In this document: in pieces, positions 15,496 through 22,764 of the stretch
Position numbering within the stretch: the stretch's first letter is position 1
Layout: every line of letters starts with the position of its first letter
The notes under the pieces: model-generated
The model's database searches: none
Told to the model about the DNA's origin: nothing
Seen by the model: only the letters and a program-made list of their open reading frames with translations
Program-made: the position numbers and the translations under genes
From: Thiotrichaceae bacterium
GTDB taxonomy: Bacteria; Pseudomonadota; Gammaproteobacteria; Thiotrichales; Thiotrichaceae
Reading direction: 5' to 3'
NCBI GenBank assembly: GCA_027008665.1
Contig: JALVEA010000318.1
Location: 1 to 25,730, forward strand
Length of the DNA: 25,730 bases

Positions 15496-16638
15496 TTAAC
15501 AATTAGAATCAAGTACGCAACGAATCATCTCATCAGTTATCCCATCAGATGCTCTTAATGATGAAATGGGGCGAGCAGAAGATTCAGGCATAGAACGGAC
15601 ATCATCATTTTTAGTTGTCTTTCTGTTTTCTTTTCTAGCATTTCTTTGTCTTCTACTTAACGCCTTTGCTCTACGTCGTTGTTTAGATGCACTTAATCCA
15701 CCCAACATATCCTCAACAATAGTATGTTTCAGCTGACGCGCCAGACGGCGGGGCGTTTTTCCTTCACTATTTTGTACATAAGGCGCTGCTCCCTGTCTTA
15801 TTAGTAACCGGGTTGCACCAACATGTCCAAAACGTGCAGCATGATGCAATGGAGTCCAATTTTTATTGGTCTTTGCATTAATTTTTGCCCCACCTCTCAG
15901 TAAAGTCTTCATAATACCAACATATCCCTTCGCTGCCGCTTCATGTAATGGCGTTACTCCAACATTATCCCTCGCATTCACCATCGCATGCTTTTCAATA
16001 AGTTTTTTCACCAACTCCCCCATACCTCGCGCAACAGCACGATGTAATATAGTTGAACCATTTCGAGCATAGCGACCATTAGCGGACGCACCATGATCAA
16101 GTAATTCAATCGCCAATTGCTGTTGCCCTCTGTTAACTGCATATTGCAAATAGGTAAGATCTTCTCGATCCATCTTACCTCGTCCAGATGCACCACGTTC
16201 AAGCAAATATCTAGCAACCATTAAATTACTACGAAAAACAGCTGCTTCAATGGGAACATTACCATCTTTATTACGCACATTAACATTAGCACGTCGTTGT
16301 AATAAAAATTTAATATGAGCAAGACGGTTGAGATACACTGCGTTGTAAAGAAAAGATTTTCCTTGATTATTCAGTGCATTGACATTTGCCCCCTCATCAT
16401 ACCAGCGTTGCACTTGTGGCATATCATTTCTTTGTAATGAAAGACCTAAATTAAGATCAAAATTAGGATTTCTCGCGGGATGACGTAATTTTATAGTTGG
16501 ATCATAAGGAAGATATAATTTCTTTTTTGGAACTTTTTCTTTTACTTTTGTAGGAGTAGCCGCACTAATAGGAGAAACGCTTGAAATAAGAAAAGAAGTG
16601 GTGACGATACAACAAACAAAGATGATCCATTTTACCAT
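15496..16638 (-). CDS. Exported ankyrin-repeat protein
   Basis: The 380-residue product begins with a signal-like N-terminus: a hydrophobic stretch at about 4-24 and a possible cleavage after the Ala pair at 26-27 (PISAA). About seven or eight ankyrin repeats follow between residues 60 and 320. The clearest are GVTPLHEAAAKGYVGIMKTL and WTPLHHAARFGHVGATRLLI; the outer repeats are degenerate. The last 65 residues are Arg/Lys/Asn-rich and look disordered, and the chain ends in Cys (SNC). Ankyrin arrays bind proteins, so a periplasmic or secreted binding role is likely, but the partner is unknown. I do not recognise a named family. It lies 21 bp upstream of rhlE on the same strand. Confidence 0.8.
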   Translation of the reverse strand: MVKWIIFVCCIVTTSFLISSVSPISAATPTKVKEKVPKKKLYLPYDPTIKLRHPARNPNFDLNLGLSLQRNDMPQVQRWYDEGANVNALNNQGKSFLYNAVYLNRLAHIKFLLQRRANVNVRNKDGNVPIEAAVFRSNLMVARYLLERGASGRGKMDREDLTYLQYAVNRGQQQLAIELLDHGASANGRYARNGSTILHRAVARGMGELVKKLIEKHAMVNARDNVGVTPLHEAAAKGYVGIMKTLLRGGAKINAKTNKNWTPLHHAARFGHVGATRLLIRQGAAPYVQNSEGKTPRRLARQLKHTIVEDMLGGLSASKQRRRAKALSRRQRNARKENRKTTKNDDVRSMPESSARPISSLRASDGITDEMIRCVLDSNC

Positions 16639-16694
16639 TTTATTATCCTTAAATTAGAGGGGGGTTCCATAAAAAACAGCAACAGATCTAGGTA

Positions 16695-16728
16695 TAAGGA
16701 ACTTCCAAAGTAATAAATCTGTACGCCC
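16695..16728 (+). repeat. Dispersed intergenic repeat, copy A (core TAAGGAACTTCCAAA)
   Basis: The 15 bases at 16695-16709 recur exactly at 21355-21369. Similarity continues for about another 15 bases (TAAT, one variable base, AATCT, then a C-rich end) with small gaps. This copy lies between the ankyrin gene and aroA and is flanked by an inverted pair ACAGAT (16682-16687)/ATCTGT (16717-16722), so it can form a hairpin. The function is unknown. Confidence 0.55.
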
Positions 16729-16774
16729 ACAACAATAATTCAACTATAGCATAACATTTATTAATCTTAAAAAT

Positions 16775-18085
16775 TCAACAGCACTTAATATTTACTCCCG
16801 TTTTTAATGCAATATTAATAAAATTAGGGAATGAAGTATCTACATTCGCACAGTCATTTATCACAATGCCGCCATCCGCACATAAACCAGCCATTGAAAA
16901 TGCCATTGCAATACGGTGATCACCATGACTATCAACCTCTCCTCCCGAAAGAGTACCACCTTGAATAATAATTCCATCAGGTGTTGGTGTAACATTTGCA
17001 CCACAGGCAAGCAAACCATCTGCCATCACTTGAATACGATCACTTTCTTTCACCCGCAATTCTTCTGCACCTGTTAAAACTGTTTGTCCTTCTGCAAAAC
17101 AAGCAGCAATAAAGATAGATGGAAATTCATCAATTGCTAAAGGTACTAACTCTTCAGGAATTTCAATACCTTTCAAAGGTGCAGAGCGAATACGAATATC
17201 TGCCACAGGTTCGCCACCGACTTCTTTTTGGTTAAAAAGGGTAATATTTGCACCCATTAATTTTAAGATATCAATCACACCTGTACGGGTTGGATTTACC
17301 CCGACATGCTCTAGGGTTAGATCAGAGCCTTTTGCAATACTTGCGCCCACCATAAAAAAGGCAGCTGATGAAATATCTGCTGGTACATCAATATTACAAG
17401 CCATTAATTCACCTCCGCCTTGTAATGACATACGATTACCTTTTGTGACCACATTATAGCCAAAACCACGCAACATGCGTTCGGTATGATCACGCGTTAC
17501 CGCTGGCTCTGTTACTGAAGTCTTACCTTCAGCATACAAACCCGCTAATAAAATAGCCGATTTCACCTGTGCGCTAGCAACAGGCAAATCATAATGAATC
17601 CCTGACAATTTATTACCCCCTTTAATAGAAAGTGGGGGTGTACCGCCCTCCCCCGTTGTAATACTCGCGCCCATTTGTTCTAACGGACGAGTAATACGAC
17701 GCATTGGGCGCGTAGAAAGTGAAGCATCCCCTATTAAAGAAGCATCAAAATCTTGTCCTACCATAATCCCCGTCAATAAACGCATTGCTGTTCCTGAATT
17801 TCCCATCTCCAAATCAGCGATTGGTGCTTTTAAACCTTTTAAACCAACTCCATGAATAGTGACATTGCCTTTTTCAGGGCCTTCAATTTCAACCCCCATT
17901 TCGCGGAAAGCTTTAATGGTTGCCAAACAATCTTCACCATTTAAAAACCCGCTCACTTTTGTCGTACCTTTTGCTAAAGCACCTAACATAATGGATCGAT
18001 GTGACATTGATTTGTCACCTGTGACACGGATTGTTCCTGTCAATTTTCCATTCGGCTCGGTGATAAAGGTAATCTTTTTATTCAT
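16775..18085 (-). CDS. aroA: 3-phosphoshikimate 1-carboxyvinyltransferase (EPSP synthase), class II type
   Basis: AroA joins phosphoenolpyruvate to shikimate-3-phosphate, the step before chorismate. The 436-residue protein has family motifs throughout: GDKSMSHR (23-30), GNSGTAMR (95-102), STRPMRR (124-130), SAQVK (171-175), RDHTE (198-202), NPTR (264-267) and ELRVKESDR near 342-350. GDKS, SAQxK, RxHxE and NxTR are the four signatures I recall for class II EPSP synthases, the group including naturally glyphosate-tolerant forms. The glycine that is Ala in the CP4 enzyme is unchanged here (G98 in NSGT), so tolerance cannot be assumed. It follows tyrA by 23 bp and is the last gene of the aromatic run; cmk, often next, is absent. 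No clear terminator follows. Confidence 0.97.
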   Translation of the reverse strand: MNKKITFITEPNGKLTGTIRVTGDKSMSHRSIMLGALAKGTTKVSGFLNGEDCLATIKAFREMGVEIEGPEKGNVTIHGVGLKGLKAPIADLEMGNSGTAMRLLTGIMVGQDFDASLIGDASLSTRPMRRITRPLEQMGASITTGEGGTPPLSIKGGNKLSGIHYDLPVASAQVKSAILLAGLYAEGKTSVTEPAVTRDHTERMLRGFGYNVVTKGNRMSLQGGGELMACNIDVPADISSAAFFMVGASIAKGSDLTLEHVGVNPTRTGVIDILKLMGANITLFNQKEVGGEPVADIRIRSAPLKGIEIPEELVPLAIDEFPSIFIAACFAEGQTVLTGAEELRVKESDRIQVMADGLLACGANVTPTPDGIIIQGGTLSGGEVDSHGDHRIAMAFSMAGLCADGGIVINDCANVDTSFPNFINIALKTGVNIKCC

Positions 18086-18108
18086 TTATATTAATCTCTA
18101 TTTGAATG

Positions 18109-18963
18109 CTAAATATGCTTATCGCGTTCAGTTTTTGCATGAGCAAAAGCCGCTAATAAAGCTTCTCCTTTCTCATCACGAATCAATTCAGCTAAATCTG
18201 AAAGGTTTTGCTGATAATCATTTAATGCCATTAAAATCGCCTCTTTGTTTTCAAGACAAATATCACGCCACATCACAGGATCACTTGATGCAATACGACT
18301 AAAATCTTTAAACCCCCCTGCAACATAGTGAAATATTTTTTCACGCTGTGATGATTCAGAGAGGCTATTAACAAAAGAAAAGGCCAAAATATGCGGTAGA
18401 TGACTGGTCGCTGCTAGCACCGTATCATGTTGTTCCACCTCTAAAGTTTCTACTTCTGCTCCTGCAACTTGCCACATTTCACGTACACGTTGAATCGCAT
18501 CCATATTGGTATTTTCTAAGGGAGTAAGAATCACTTTATGATCGATATATAAATCAGCTAATGCCGCTTCAACACTGCTTTTTTCACGCCCTGCAATGGG
18601 ATGTCCCGGTACAAATTGCGTCGGTACTTCTCCAAAAACCGCTTTAGCCGCGCTAATAACACTCCCTTTAGCACTGCCTGCATCCGTTATCACTGCGTCT
18701 TTTTCAAGATGATCTTTAATGCTCGCAAATACCGATTGCATTGCACCCATTGGCACTGCAAGCAAAATCATATCTGCACCTTTCACCGCTTCCGCTGGAT
18801 CAAGGGTATAATAATCTATCACACCTAAATCAAGCGCTCTTTGTAGATGCTCTGCACGACGACTACAACCAACCACGCGCTTGCAATAACCTACTTTTTT
18901 TAAAGCCAAAGCCAGTGAACCGCCGATTAAACCGACCCCAAAAATGGTGAGTTGTTGAATCAT
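18109..18963 (-). CDS. tyrA: Prephenate dehydrogenase TyrA
   Basis: TyrA oxidises and decarboxylates prephenate to 4-hydroxyphenylpyruvate in tyrosine synthesis; some homologues prefer arogenate. The 284-residue single-domain protein has the NAD motif GVGLIGGS (9-16), DAGSAKG (94-100) and the catalytic histidine H121 in VPGHPIAGREKSS, plus ATSHLPHILAF further on. There is no chorismate mutase fusion, in contrast to the enteric TyrA, and no ACT domain, so feedback control would differ. TTAGGATAATA before the ATG at 18963 supplies the ribosome site. It lies 75 bp after hisC, in a gap with alternative hairpins, and 23 bp before aroA. Confidence 0.95.
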   Translation of the reverse strand: MIQQLTIFGVGLIGGSLALALKKVGYCKRVVGCSRRAEHLQRALDLGVIDYYTLDPAEAVKGADMILLAVPMGAMQSVFASIKDHLEKDAVITDAGSAKGSVISAAKAVFGEVPTQFVPGHPIAGREKSSVEAALADLYIDHKVILTPLENTNMDAIQRVREMWQVAGAEVETLEVEQHDTVLAATSHLPHILAFSFVNSLSESSQREKIFHYVAGGFKDFSRIASSDPVMWRDICLENKEAILMALNDYQQNLSDLAELIRDEKGEALLAAFAHAKTERDKHI

Positions 18964-18997
18964 TATTATCCTAACATTATATAGATGAGAAAGATGA

Positions 18998-19035
18998 AAT
19001 AGGCTTTAAATAAAGCTATTCATGGAAATAGCTTT
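18998..19035 (-). promoter_or_regulatory. Three-segment alternative hairpin between hisC and tyrA
   Basis: On the plus strand three segments are seen: AATAGGCTTT (18998-19007), AAAGCTATT (19012-19020) and AATAGCTTT (19027-19035). The middle segment pairs perfectly over 9 bp with the third (loop CATGGA) and, with one bulged base, with the first (loop AAAT). The two hairpins exclude each other. In the minus-strand transcript this lies a few bases after the hisC stop and about 35 bases before tyrA. It could tune tyrA expression or set an RNA end; no T run follows either hairpin. Confidence 0.45.
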
Positions 19036-19038
19036 CAA

Positions 19039-20166
19039 TTATGACAAAGACAAAACCTTGTCCAAAGCAGCTAAACAACGTCTATTTTGTTCTTTTGTAC
19101 CCATCGTAATACGCAGATGATGAGGTAATCCATAATTCGCAACAGGACGTACAATAATCCCCTCACGCAATAAGCTTTCATAAATAGGCATTGCATCTCG
19201 CTCTGTATCAATGGTTATAAAGTTACCAACCGTGGGGATAAACGATAAATGACGCGCTTGACAAGCTTCTCGCCAAAATGCCAAGCCTTCTCGATTAAGA
19301 TCAGCGCATCGTTTAATATGCTGTTCATCTTTTAATGCCGTGGTGGCTGCCACCAAAGAAAAAGTATTGACATTAAAAGGTTGACGCACACGGTTTAGCA
19401 AATCTGCAATTTCTTCACTACAAACGGCATAACCTACTCGTAAGCTGGCTAATCCATAAATTTTTGAAAAAGTACGAGTTACAATAAGATTCGGATATTG
19501 ATCTAACCATTGCAAGGTATCGGGATATTCCGCCTCATTAACATATTCAAAATAAGCCTCATCCACTACCACTACAACACCTTTAGGCACTTGATCCATA
19601 AAAGCTTTTAAAGTCTTTTTAGCTAACCATGTTCCCGTTGGATTATTCGGATTAGCGATAAAAATAACACGCGTCTTTTCATTAATTAATGCCAACATCG
19701 CCTTTAAATCATGTCCGTAAGGCATACTTTCATGATCAGGTGGAAAAGCGGCTGCTATTTTAGCAATAGCACCAACTGCCTGCGTTGCAATCGGGTAAAC
19801 GGCAAAAGCATATTGTGAAAAAATAGCCTCCCTGCCCTGACACAAAAACACACGTGCAATCATATCTAAAACATCATTAGAACCATTACCTAATGTAATT
19901 TGTTCTTGTTGCAGATCAAATTTTTCTGCCAATGCCTGTTTGAGCATAAAACCATTGCCATCTGGGTATATTTCAACCTCTAATTGCTCTGCTTTTAATG
20001 CCTTTAAAACACGCTTACTCGGTCCGAGTGGGTTTTCATTAGAGGCCAATTTAAGAATATTATTAATCCCTAATTCACGCTCTAATTCCTCGACGGGTTT
20101 CCCCGGCAGATAAGGCTTTAGTCCTTGAACACCAGAGACAGCAAGGTTTAAAAAGGTGTTTTTCAT
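19039..20166 (-). CDS. hisC: Histidinol-phosphate aminotransferase HisC (probable aromatic aminotransferase role)
   Basis: This is a 375-residue class I/II PLP aminotransferase of normal HisC length. The PLP lysine is K235 in TRTFSKIYGLASLRVGY; LASNENPLGPS (40-50) and ANPNNPTGT (171-179) are the usual substrate and cofactor motifs. HisC converts imidazole-acetol phosphate to histidinol phosphate. The gene sits between pheA and tyrA rather than with other his genes, and such linked HisC copies often transaminate phenylpyruvate or 4-hydroxyphenylpyruvate. A double role is therefore likely but is inference. It starts 14 bp after pheA. The ribosome site AAGGAAG forms part of a GGAASTTCC motif also found in intergenic repeats. 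Confidence 0.93.
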   Translation of the reverse strand: MKNTFLNLAVSGVQGLKPYLPGKPVEELERELGINNILKLASNENPLGPSKRVLKALKAEQLEVEIYPDGNGFMLKQALAEKFDLQQEQITLGNGSNDVLDMIARVFLCQGREAIFSQYAFAVYPIATQAVGAIAKIAAAFPPDHESMPYGHDLKAMLALINEKTRVIFIANPNNPTGTWLAKKTLKAFMDQVPKGVVVVVDEAYFEYVNEAEYPDTLQWLDQYPNLIVTRTFSKIYGLASLRVGYAVCSEEIADLLNRVRQPFNVNTFSLVAATTALKDEQHIKRCADLNREGLAFWREACQARHLSFIPTVGNFITIDTERDAMPIYESLLREGIIVRPVANYGLPHHLRITMGTKEQNRRCLAALDKVLSLS

Positions 20167-20169
20167 TGC

Positions 20170-20183
20170 TTGGAACTTCCTTA
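20170..20183 (-). promoter_or_regulatory. hisC ribosome site within a GGAA-S-TTCC motif
   Basis: The minus strand reads TAAGGAAGTTCCAA just before the hisC ATG. AAGGAAG is the Shine-Dalgarno sequence and overlaps the end of pheA. The 14 bases differ from the core of the intergenic repeats at 16695 and 21355 by only the central base (G for C). The GGAA/TTCC halves could pair and mask the ribosome site weakly. Confidence 0.4.
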
Positions 20184-21287
20184 TAAAATGGCCTTGGGAT
20201 AAGACCCCAGCACACGAATTAATTCTGCTTCTTGTTCTAATTCAGCTAACGCTGCCTGTACGTTTTTATCGGCAATATGCCCATCAATATCCATAAAAAA
20301 GAAGTATTCCCAGTTGGTATCTTTAGAGGGGCGTGATTCGATCCGCGTCATATCCAAACCATAGTCTTTTAAGGGTTTTAATAAATGATACAAAGCCCCT
20401 GATCTATTTTTAGCCGAAACTAATAAGGTAGTTTTATCATCACCACTGCGCTCGACCTTTTGATCACCAATGACCAAAAAGCGAGTCGTATTATTCGGAT
20501 TATCTTCAATATTTTCTTGCAAGGTATGTAATTTATACAGTTCTGCTGCAACTTGTCCTGCAATGGCAGCACTATATGGCTCGCTTTTTACTCTACGTGC
20601 ACCTTCGGAATTACTAGAAATAGCGATACGCTCTGCATTAGGAACATTGCTATCGAGCCATGCTCGACATTGTGCTAAGGATTGTTGATGCCCATAAATA
20701 ACCTTTACCTCTTCATAGCTCAATGAATCTGAATCACACATCAGGCTGTGATGAATCGGTAGGTGAATTTCACCACAGATGCTTAATGGTGATTGTACGA
20801 ATAAGTCTAAGGTGTGAGAGACAACACCTTCAGTAGAATTCTCAATCGGCACCACACCATAATCAACCGTACCCACTTCAACTTCACGAAAGACTTGTGA
20901 AATGGAAGCTAATGACAATATTTTTACTCCCTCATTGAAATGTTTTTGTGCCGCAGCTTGTGTATAGCTACCTTCAGGACCAAGATAAGCAATGCGTAGA
21001 CATTGTTCTAAAGCAAGACAGGAGGAAATAATAGAACGATAGATACGGGTGATTTGCTGATCTTTTAACGGCCCTTGATTCATTTTAACCATACGGCGCA
21101 ATATTTGTGCTTCACGCTCAGGACGATAAAAATTCACATCCACTTCACCTGCTATACTTTTAACCTTTGCTACTGATTCAGCACACTTGGCACGCTCTGA
21201 AAGTAATTGAAGAATTTCAGTATCAAGAGAATCGATACGTTGACGTATCTCTAATAGAGTTGTTGCAGGTAAAGTACCATCGGTCAT
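20181..21287 (-). CDS. pheA: Bifunctional chorismate mutase/prephenate dehydratase PheA
   Basis: PheA carries out the two steps from chorismate to phenylpyruvate. The 368 residues contain an AroQ chorismate mutase (about 8-92, with IRQRIDSLDTEILQLLSERA), a prephenate dehydratase (about 98-275, starting YLGPEGSYTQAA and with the TRF motif at 268-270) and a C-terminal ACT domain. The ACT domain carries SGALYHLL and ESRPSK (317-322), the phenylalanine-binding motifs, so feedback inhibition by Phe is expected. It lies 14 bp upstream of hisC and 191 bp after serA, in a gap rich in hairpins. A TATAAT-like box on the minus strand (21324-21329) might be its own promoter, though no -35 is seen. Confidence 0.97.
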   Translation of the reverse strand: MTDGTLPATTLLEIRQRIDSLDTEILQLLSERAKCAESVAKVKSIAGEVDVNFYRPEREAQILRRMVKMNQGPLKDQQITRIYRSIISSCLALEQCLRIAYLGPEGSYTQAAAQKHFNEGVKILSLASISQVFREVEVGTVDYGVVPIENSTEGVVSHTLDLFVQSPLSICGEIHLPIHHSLMCDSDSLSYEEVKVIYGHQQSLAQCRAWLDSNVPNAERIAISSNSEGARRVKSEPYSAAIAGQVAAELYKLHTLQENIEDNPNNTTRFLVIGDQKVERSGDDKTTLLVSAKNRSGALYHLLKPLKDYGLDMTRIESRPSKDTNWEYFFFMDIDGHIADKNVQAALAELEQEAELIRVLGSYPKAIL

Positions 21288-21331
21288 TCATAGCCACCAG
21301 TTAAAAAACAAACAAGGTCACTGATTATAGC

Positions 21332-21350
21332 CCAATTTTTATAAAATTGG
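21332..21350. repeat. Perfect 8-bp inverted repeat upstream of pheA
   Basis: CCAATTTT (21332-21339) pairs with AAAATTGG (21343-21350) across TAT. It lies between the repeat copy B and the TATAAT-like box before pheA, in the position where an operator or a 5' leader hairpin would be. No regulator can be named from the sequence. Confidence 0.4.
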
Positions 21351-21354
21351 TGAT

Positions 21355-21384
21355 TAAGGAACTTCCAAATAATCAATCTACCCC
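21355..21384 (+). repeat. Dispersed intergenic repeat, copy B (core TAAGGAACTTCCAAA)
   Basis: This copy is in the serA-pheA gap and matches copy A at 16695 exactly over 15 bases and roughly over the next 15. Here the core is enclosed by TGATTA (21351-21356) and TAATCA (21370-21375), a perfect inverted pair. Having different flanking pairs around the same core in A and B suggests that the hairpin shape is kept while the arms vary, as in small palindromic repeat families. Confidence 0.55.
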
Positions 21385-21427
21385 TATTGCTTGCCCTTTT
21401 ACTCTTGATTGAATCTTCTCAATCATT

Positions 21428-21471
21428 GCATAGAACAACTATGCGCTTCTTGAGATAATCCAATCAGAAGC
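21428..21471. repeat. Two adjacent hairpins downstream of serA
   Basis: GCATAG (21428-21433) pairs with CTATGC (21439-21444), and GCTTCT (21445-21450) directly follows and pairs with AGAAGC (21466-21471). The second is next to a T6 run on the minus strand, but that run comes before the hairpin in the direction of serA transcription, so this is not a standard serA terminator. Confidence 0.4.
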
Positions 21472-21478
21472 AAAAAAC

Positions 21479-22645
21479 CTAAAGTACACGTAACCGCAGT
21501 ACTCCTTCAATTCCAGCTAATGCCATTTCAATATCTTGCGAAATCGTCGAATCGACATCAAGCAAAGTGTAGGCAAGCTCCCCACGCGAATCATTGGTCA
21601 TCTGATTAATATTCACATTTGCATCACCTAAAATATGTGAAACTTGCCCTAACATATCAGGAACATTTTTATTCAAAATAGTAATACGCGCCACACCTTT
21701 ACGTGGCGCTTCAATATTGGGAAAATTTACCGAATTTTTAATATTGCCATTTTCTAAATAATCTTTAACTTGCTCTGCAACCATAATGGCACAGTTTTCT
21801 TCTGCTTCACGCGTGGATGCGCCTAGATGCGGCAAAGCAATCACACCCTTCTGACTATTTAGAAGGTTAGACGGGAAATCACAAACATAGGAATGTACCT
21901 TGCCCATTTCAATCCCTTTGCAAACCGCTTCATCATTCACAATACCATTACGTGCAAAGTTTAGAATAATGACATTATCCTTCATCTTATCTAGAGACTC
22001 TGCATTGATAATATCTTTAGTGGCTTCAACTAGTGGAACATGGAAAGTAATAAAATCTGACTCGCTCAACACCTGATCTAAATCTTTTGCTTTTTCTACC
22101 TCAGCATCCAATCCCCATGCATTTTCAATTGAAATAAGCGGATCAAAACCAATCACATTCATCCCTAAGCGTTTGGCTGCATTTGCTATTTTTACACCAA
22201 TTGCACCCAGCCCAATCACACCTAATGTACGATTTGGAAGCTCAAAACCTGCAAAATTTTTCTTACCACTTTCAACTTGCTTATGAATTTCTTCGTCTGA
22301 ACCTTGCAGATTTTTAGCAAAATCTTGTCCAGCAGGAAGATTACGACACGCCATTAACATGCTTGCAATCACTAATTCTTTCACTGCATTCGAGTTAGCA
22401 CCAGGGGCATTAAAAACTACCACACCTGCATTGCTCATTTTATCCAATGGGATATTATTAACCCCTGCACCTGCGCGTCCAACGGCTTTTAAGGAGTCAG
22501 GAATTGCATATTCATGCATATTGTAGGAACGTAGCAAAATAGCATCAGGATGATGACTTTGCTCCACTACACTGTATTCTGAGCTAGGCAATAAACTTAA
22601 ACCTTTTTCTGAAATATTGTTTAATGTCAATATATTATAAGACAT
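21479..22645 (-). CDS. serA: D-3-phosphoglycerate dehydrogenase SerA, short ACT-containing form
   Basis: SerA oxidises 3-phosphoglycerate, the first step of serine synthesis. The 388-residue protein has RAGAGVNNIP (57-66), the NAD motif GLGAIG (145-150), NFARNGIVNDEA with R232 and the catalytic histidine H273 in LPHLGASTRE. An ACT domain (about 317-388) at the end would bind serine. The stretch that usually holds the catalytic Glu (DVFxxEP) reads CDFPSNLL here, with no Glu; I recall DFP at this place in a separate group of short SerA proteins from clostridia, so it may be normal for the subfamily. GAGGAGA before the ATG is a strong ribosome site, with a 9-bp hairpin just upstream. It lies after serC. 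Confidence 0.92.
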   Translation of the reverse strand: MSYNILTLNNISEKGLSLLPSSEYSVVEQSHHPDAILLRSYNMHEYAIPDSLKAVGRAGAGVNNIPLDKMSNAGVVVFNAPGANSNAVKELVIASMLMACRNLPAGQDFAKNLQGSDEEIHKQVESGKKNFAGFELPNRTLGVIGLGAIGVKIANAAKRLGMNVIGFDPLISIENAWGLDAEVEKAKDLDQVLSESDFITFHVPLVEATKDIINAESLDKMKDNVIILNFARNGIVNDEAVCKGIEMGKVHSYVCDFPSNLLNSQKGVIALPHLGASTREAEENCAIMVAEQVKDYLENGNIKNSVNFPNIEAPRKGVARITILNKNVPDMLGQVSHILGDANVNINQMTNDSRGELAYTLLDVDSTISQDIEMALAGIEGVLRLRVL

Positions 22646-22657
22646 TTTCTCTCCTCG

Positions 22658-22679
22658 TTTTTATCCTCTTGGATAAAAA
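22658..22679 (-). promoter_or_regulatory. 9-bp hairpin directly before the serA ribosome site
   Basis: TTTTTATCC (22658-22666) pairs perfectly with GGATAAAAA (22671-22679) around a four-base loop. In the serA transcript it ends one base before GAGGAGA and 12 bases before the ATG. No T run follows, so it is not a terminator. It could stabilise the mRNA end after cleavage or affect ribosome access. Confidence 0.5.
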
Positions 22680-22702
22680 TATATTTTAATTATAGAACCT
22701 TC

Positions 22703-22739
22703 AATCTATGAAGCGACTACGGCATCAGCTTCACAGATT
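22703..22739 (-). promoter_or_regulatory. 12-bp stem-loop in the serC-serA gap
   Basis: AATCTATGAAGC (22703-22714) faces GCTTCACAGATT (22728-22739) across a 13-base loop. The one plus-strand mismatch (A22710 region against C22734, i.e. A-C) becomes a G-U pair in minus-strand RNA. The stem is therefore continuous only in the transcript of the ser genes. It lies about 25 bp after the serC stop and is followed by an AT-rich, not T-pure, stretch. Confidence 0.5.
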
Positions 22740-22764
22740 CAGGAAAATTAATGATTAAGATTAC

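Noticed and set aside
14059..16638. rhlE and ankyrin gene as a defence island
   Set aside because: No nuclease, toxin, phage or integrase gene is nearby and RhlE is a normal housekeeping helicase.
17859..18302. Open frame of 147 codons on the plus strand over the aroA-tyrA junction
   Set aside because: It is antisense to two well-supported genes and its product has no recognisable domain.
21466..21480. Intrinsic terminator for serA
   Set aside because: The T run is on the wrong side of the hairpin for minus-strand transcription.
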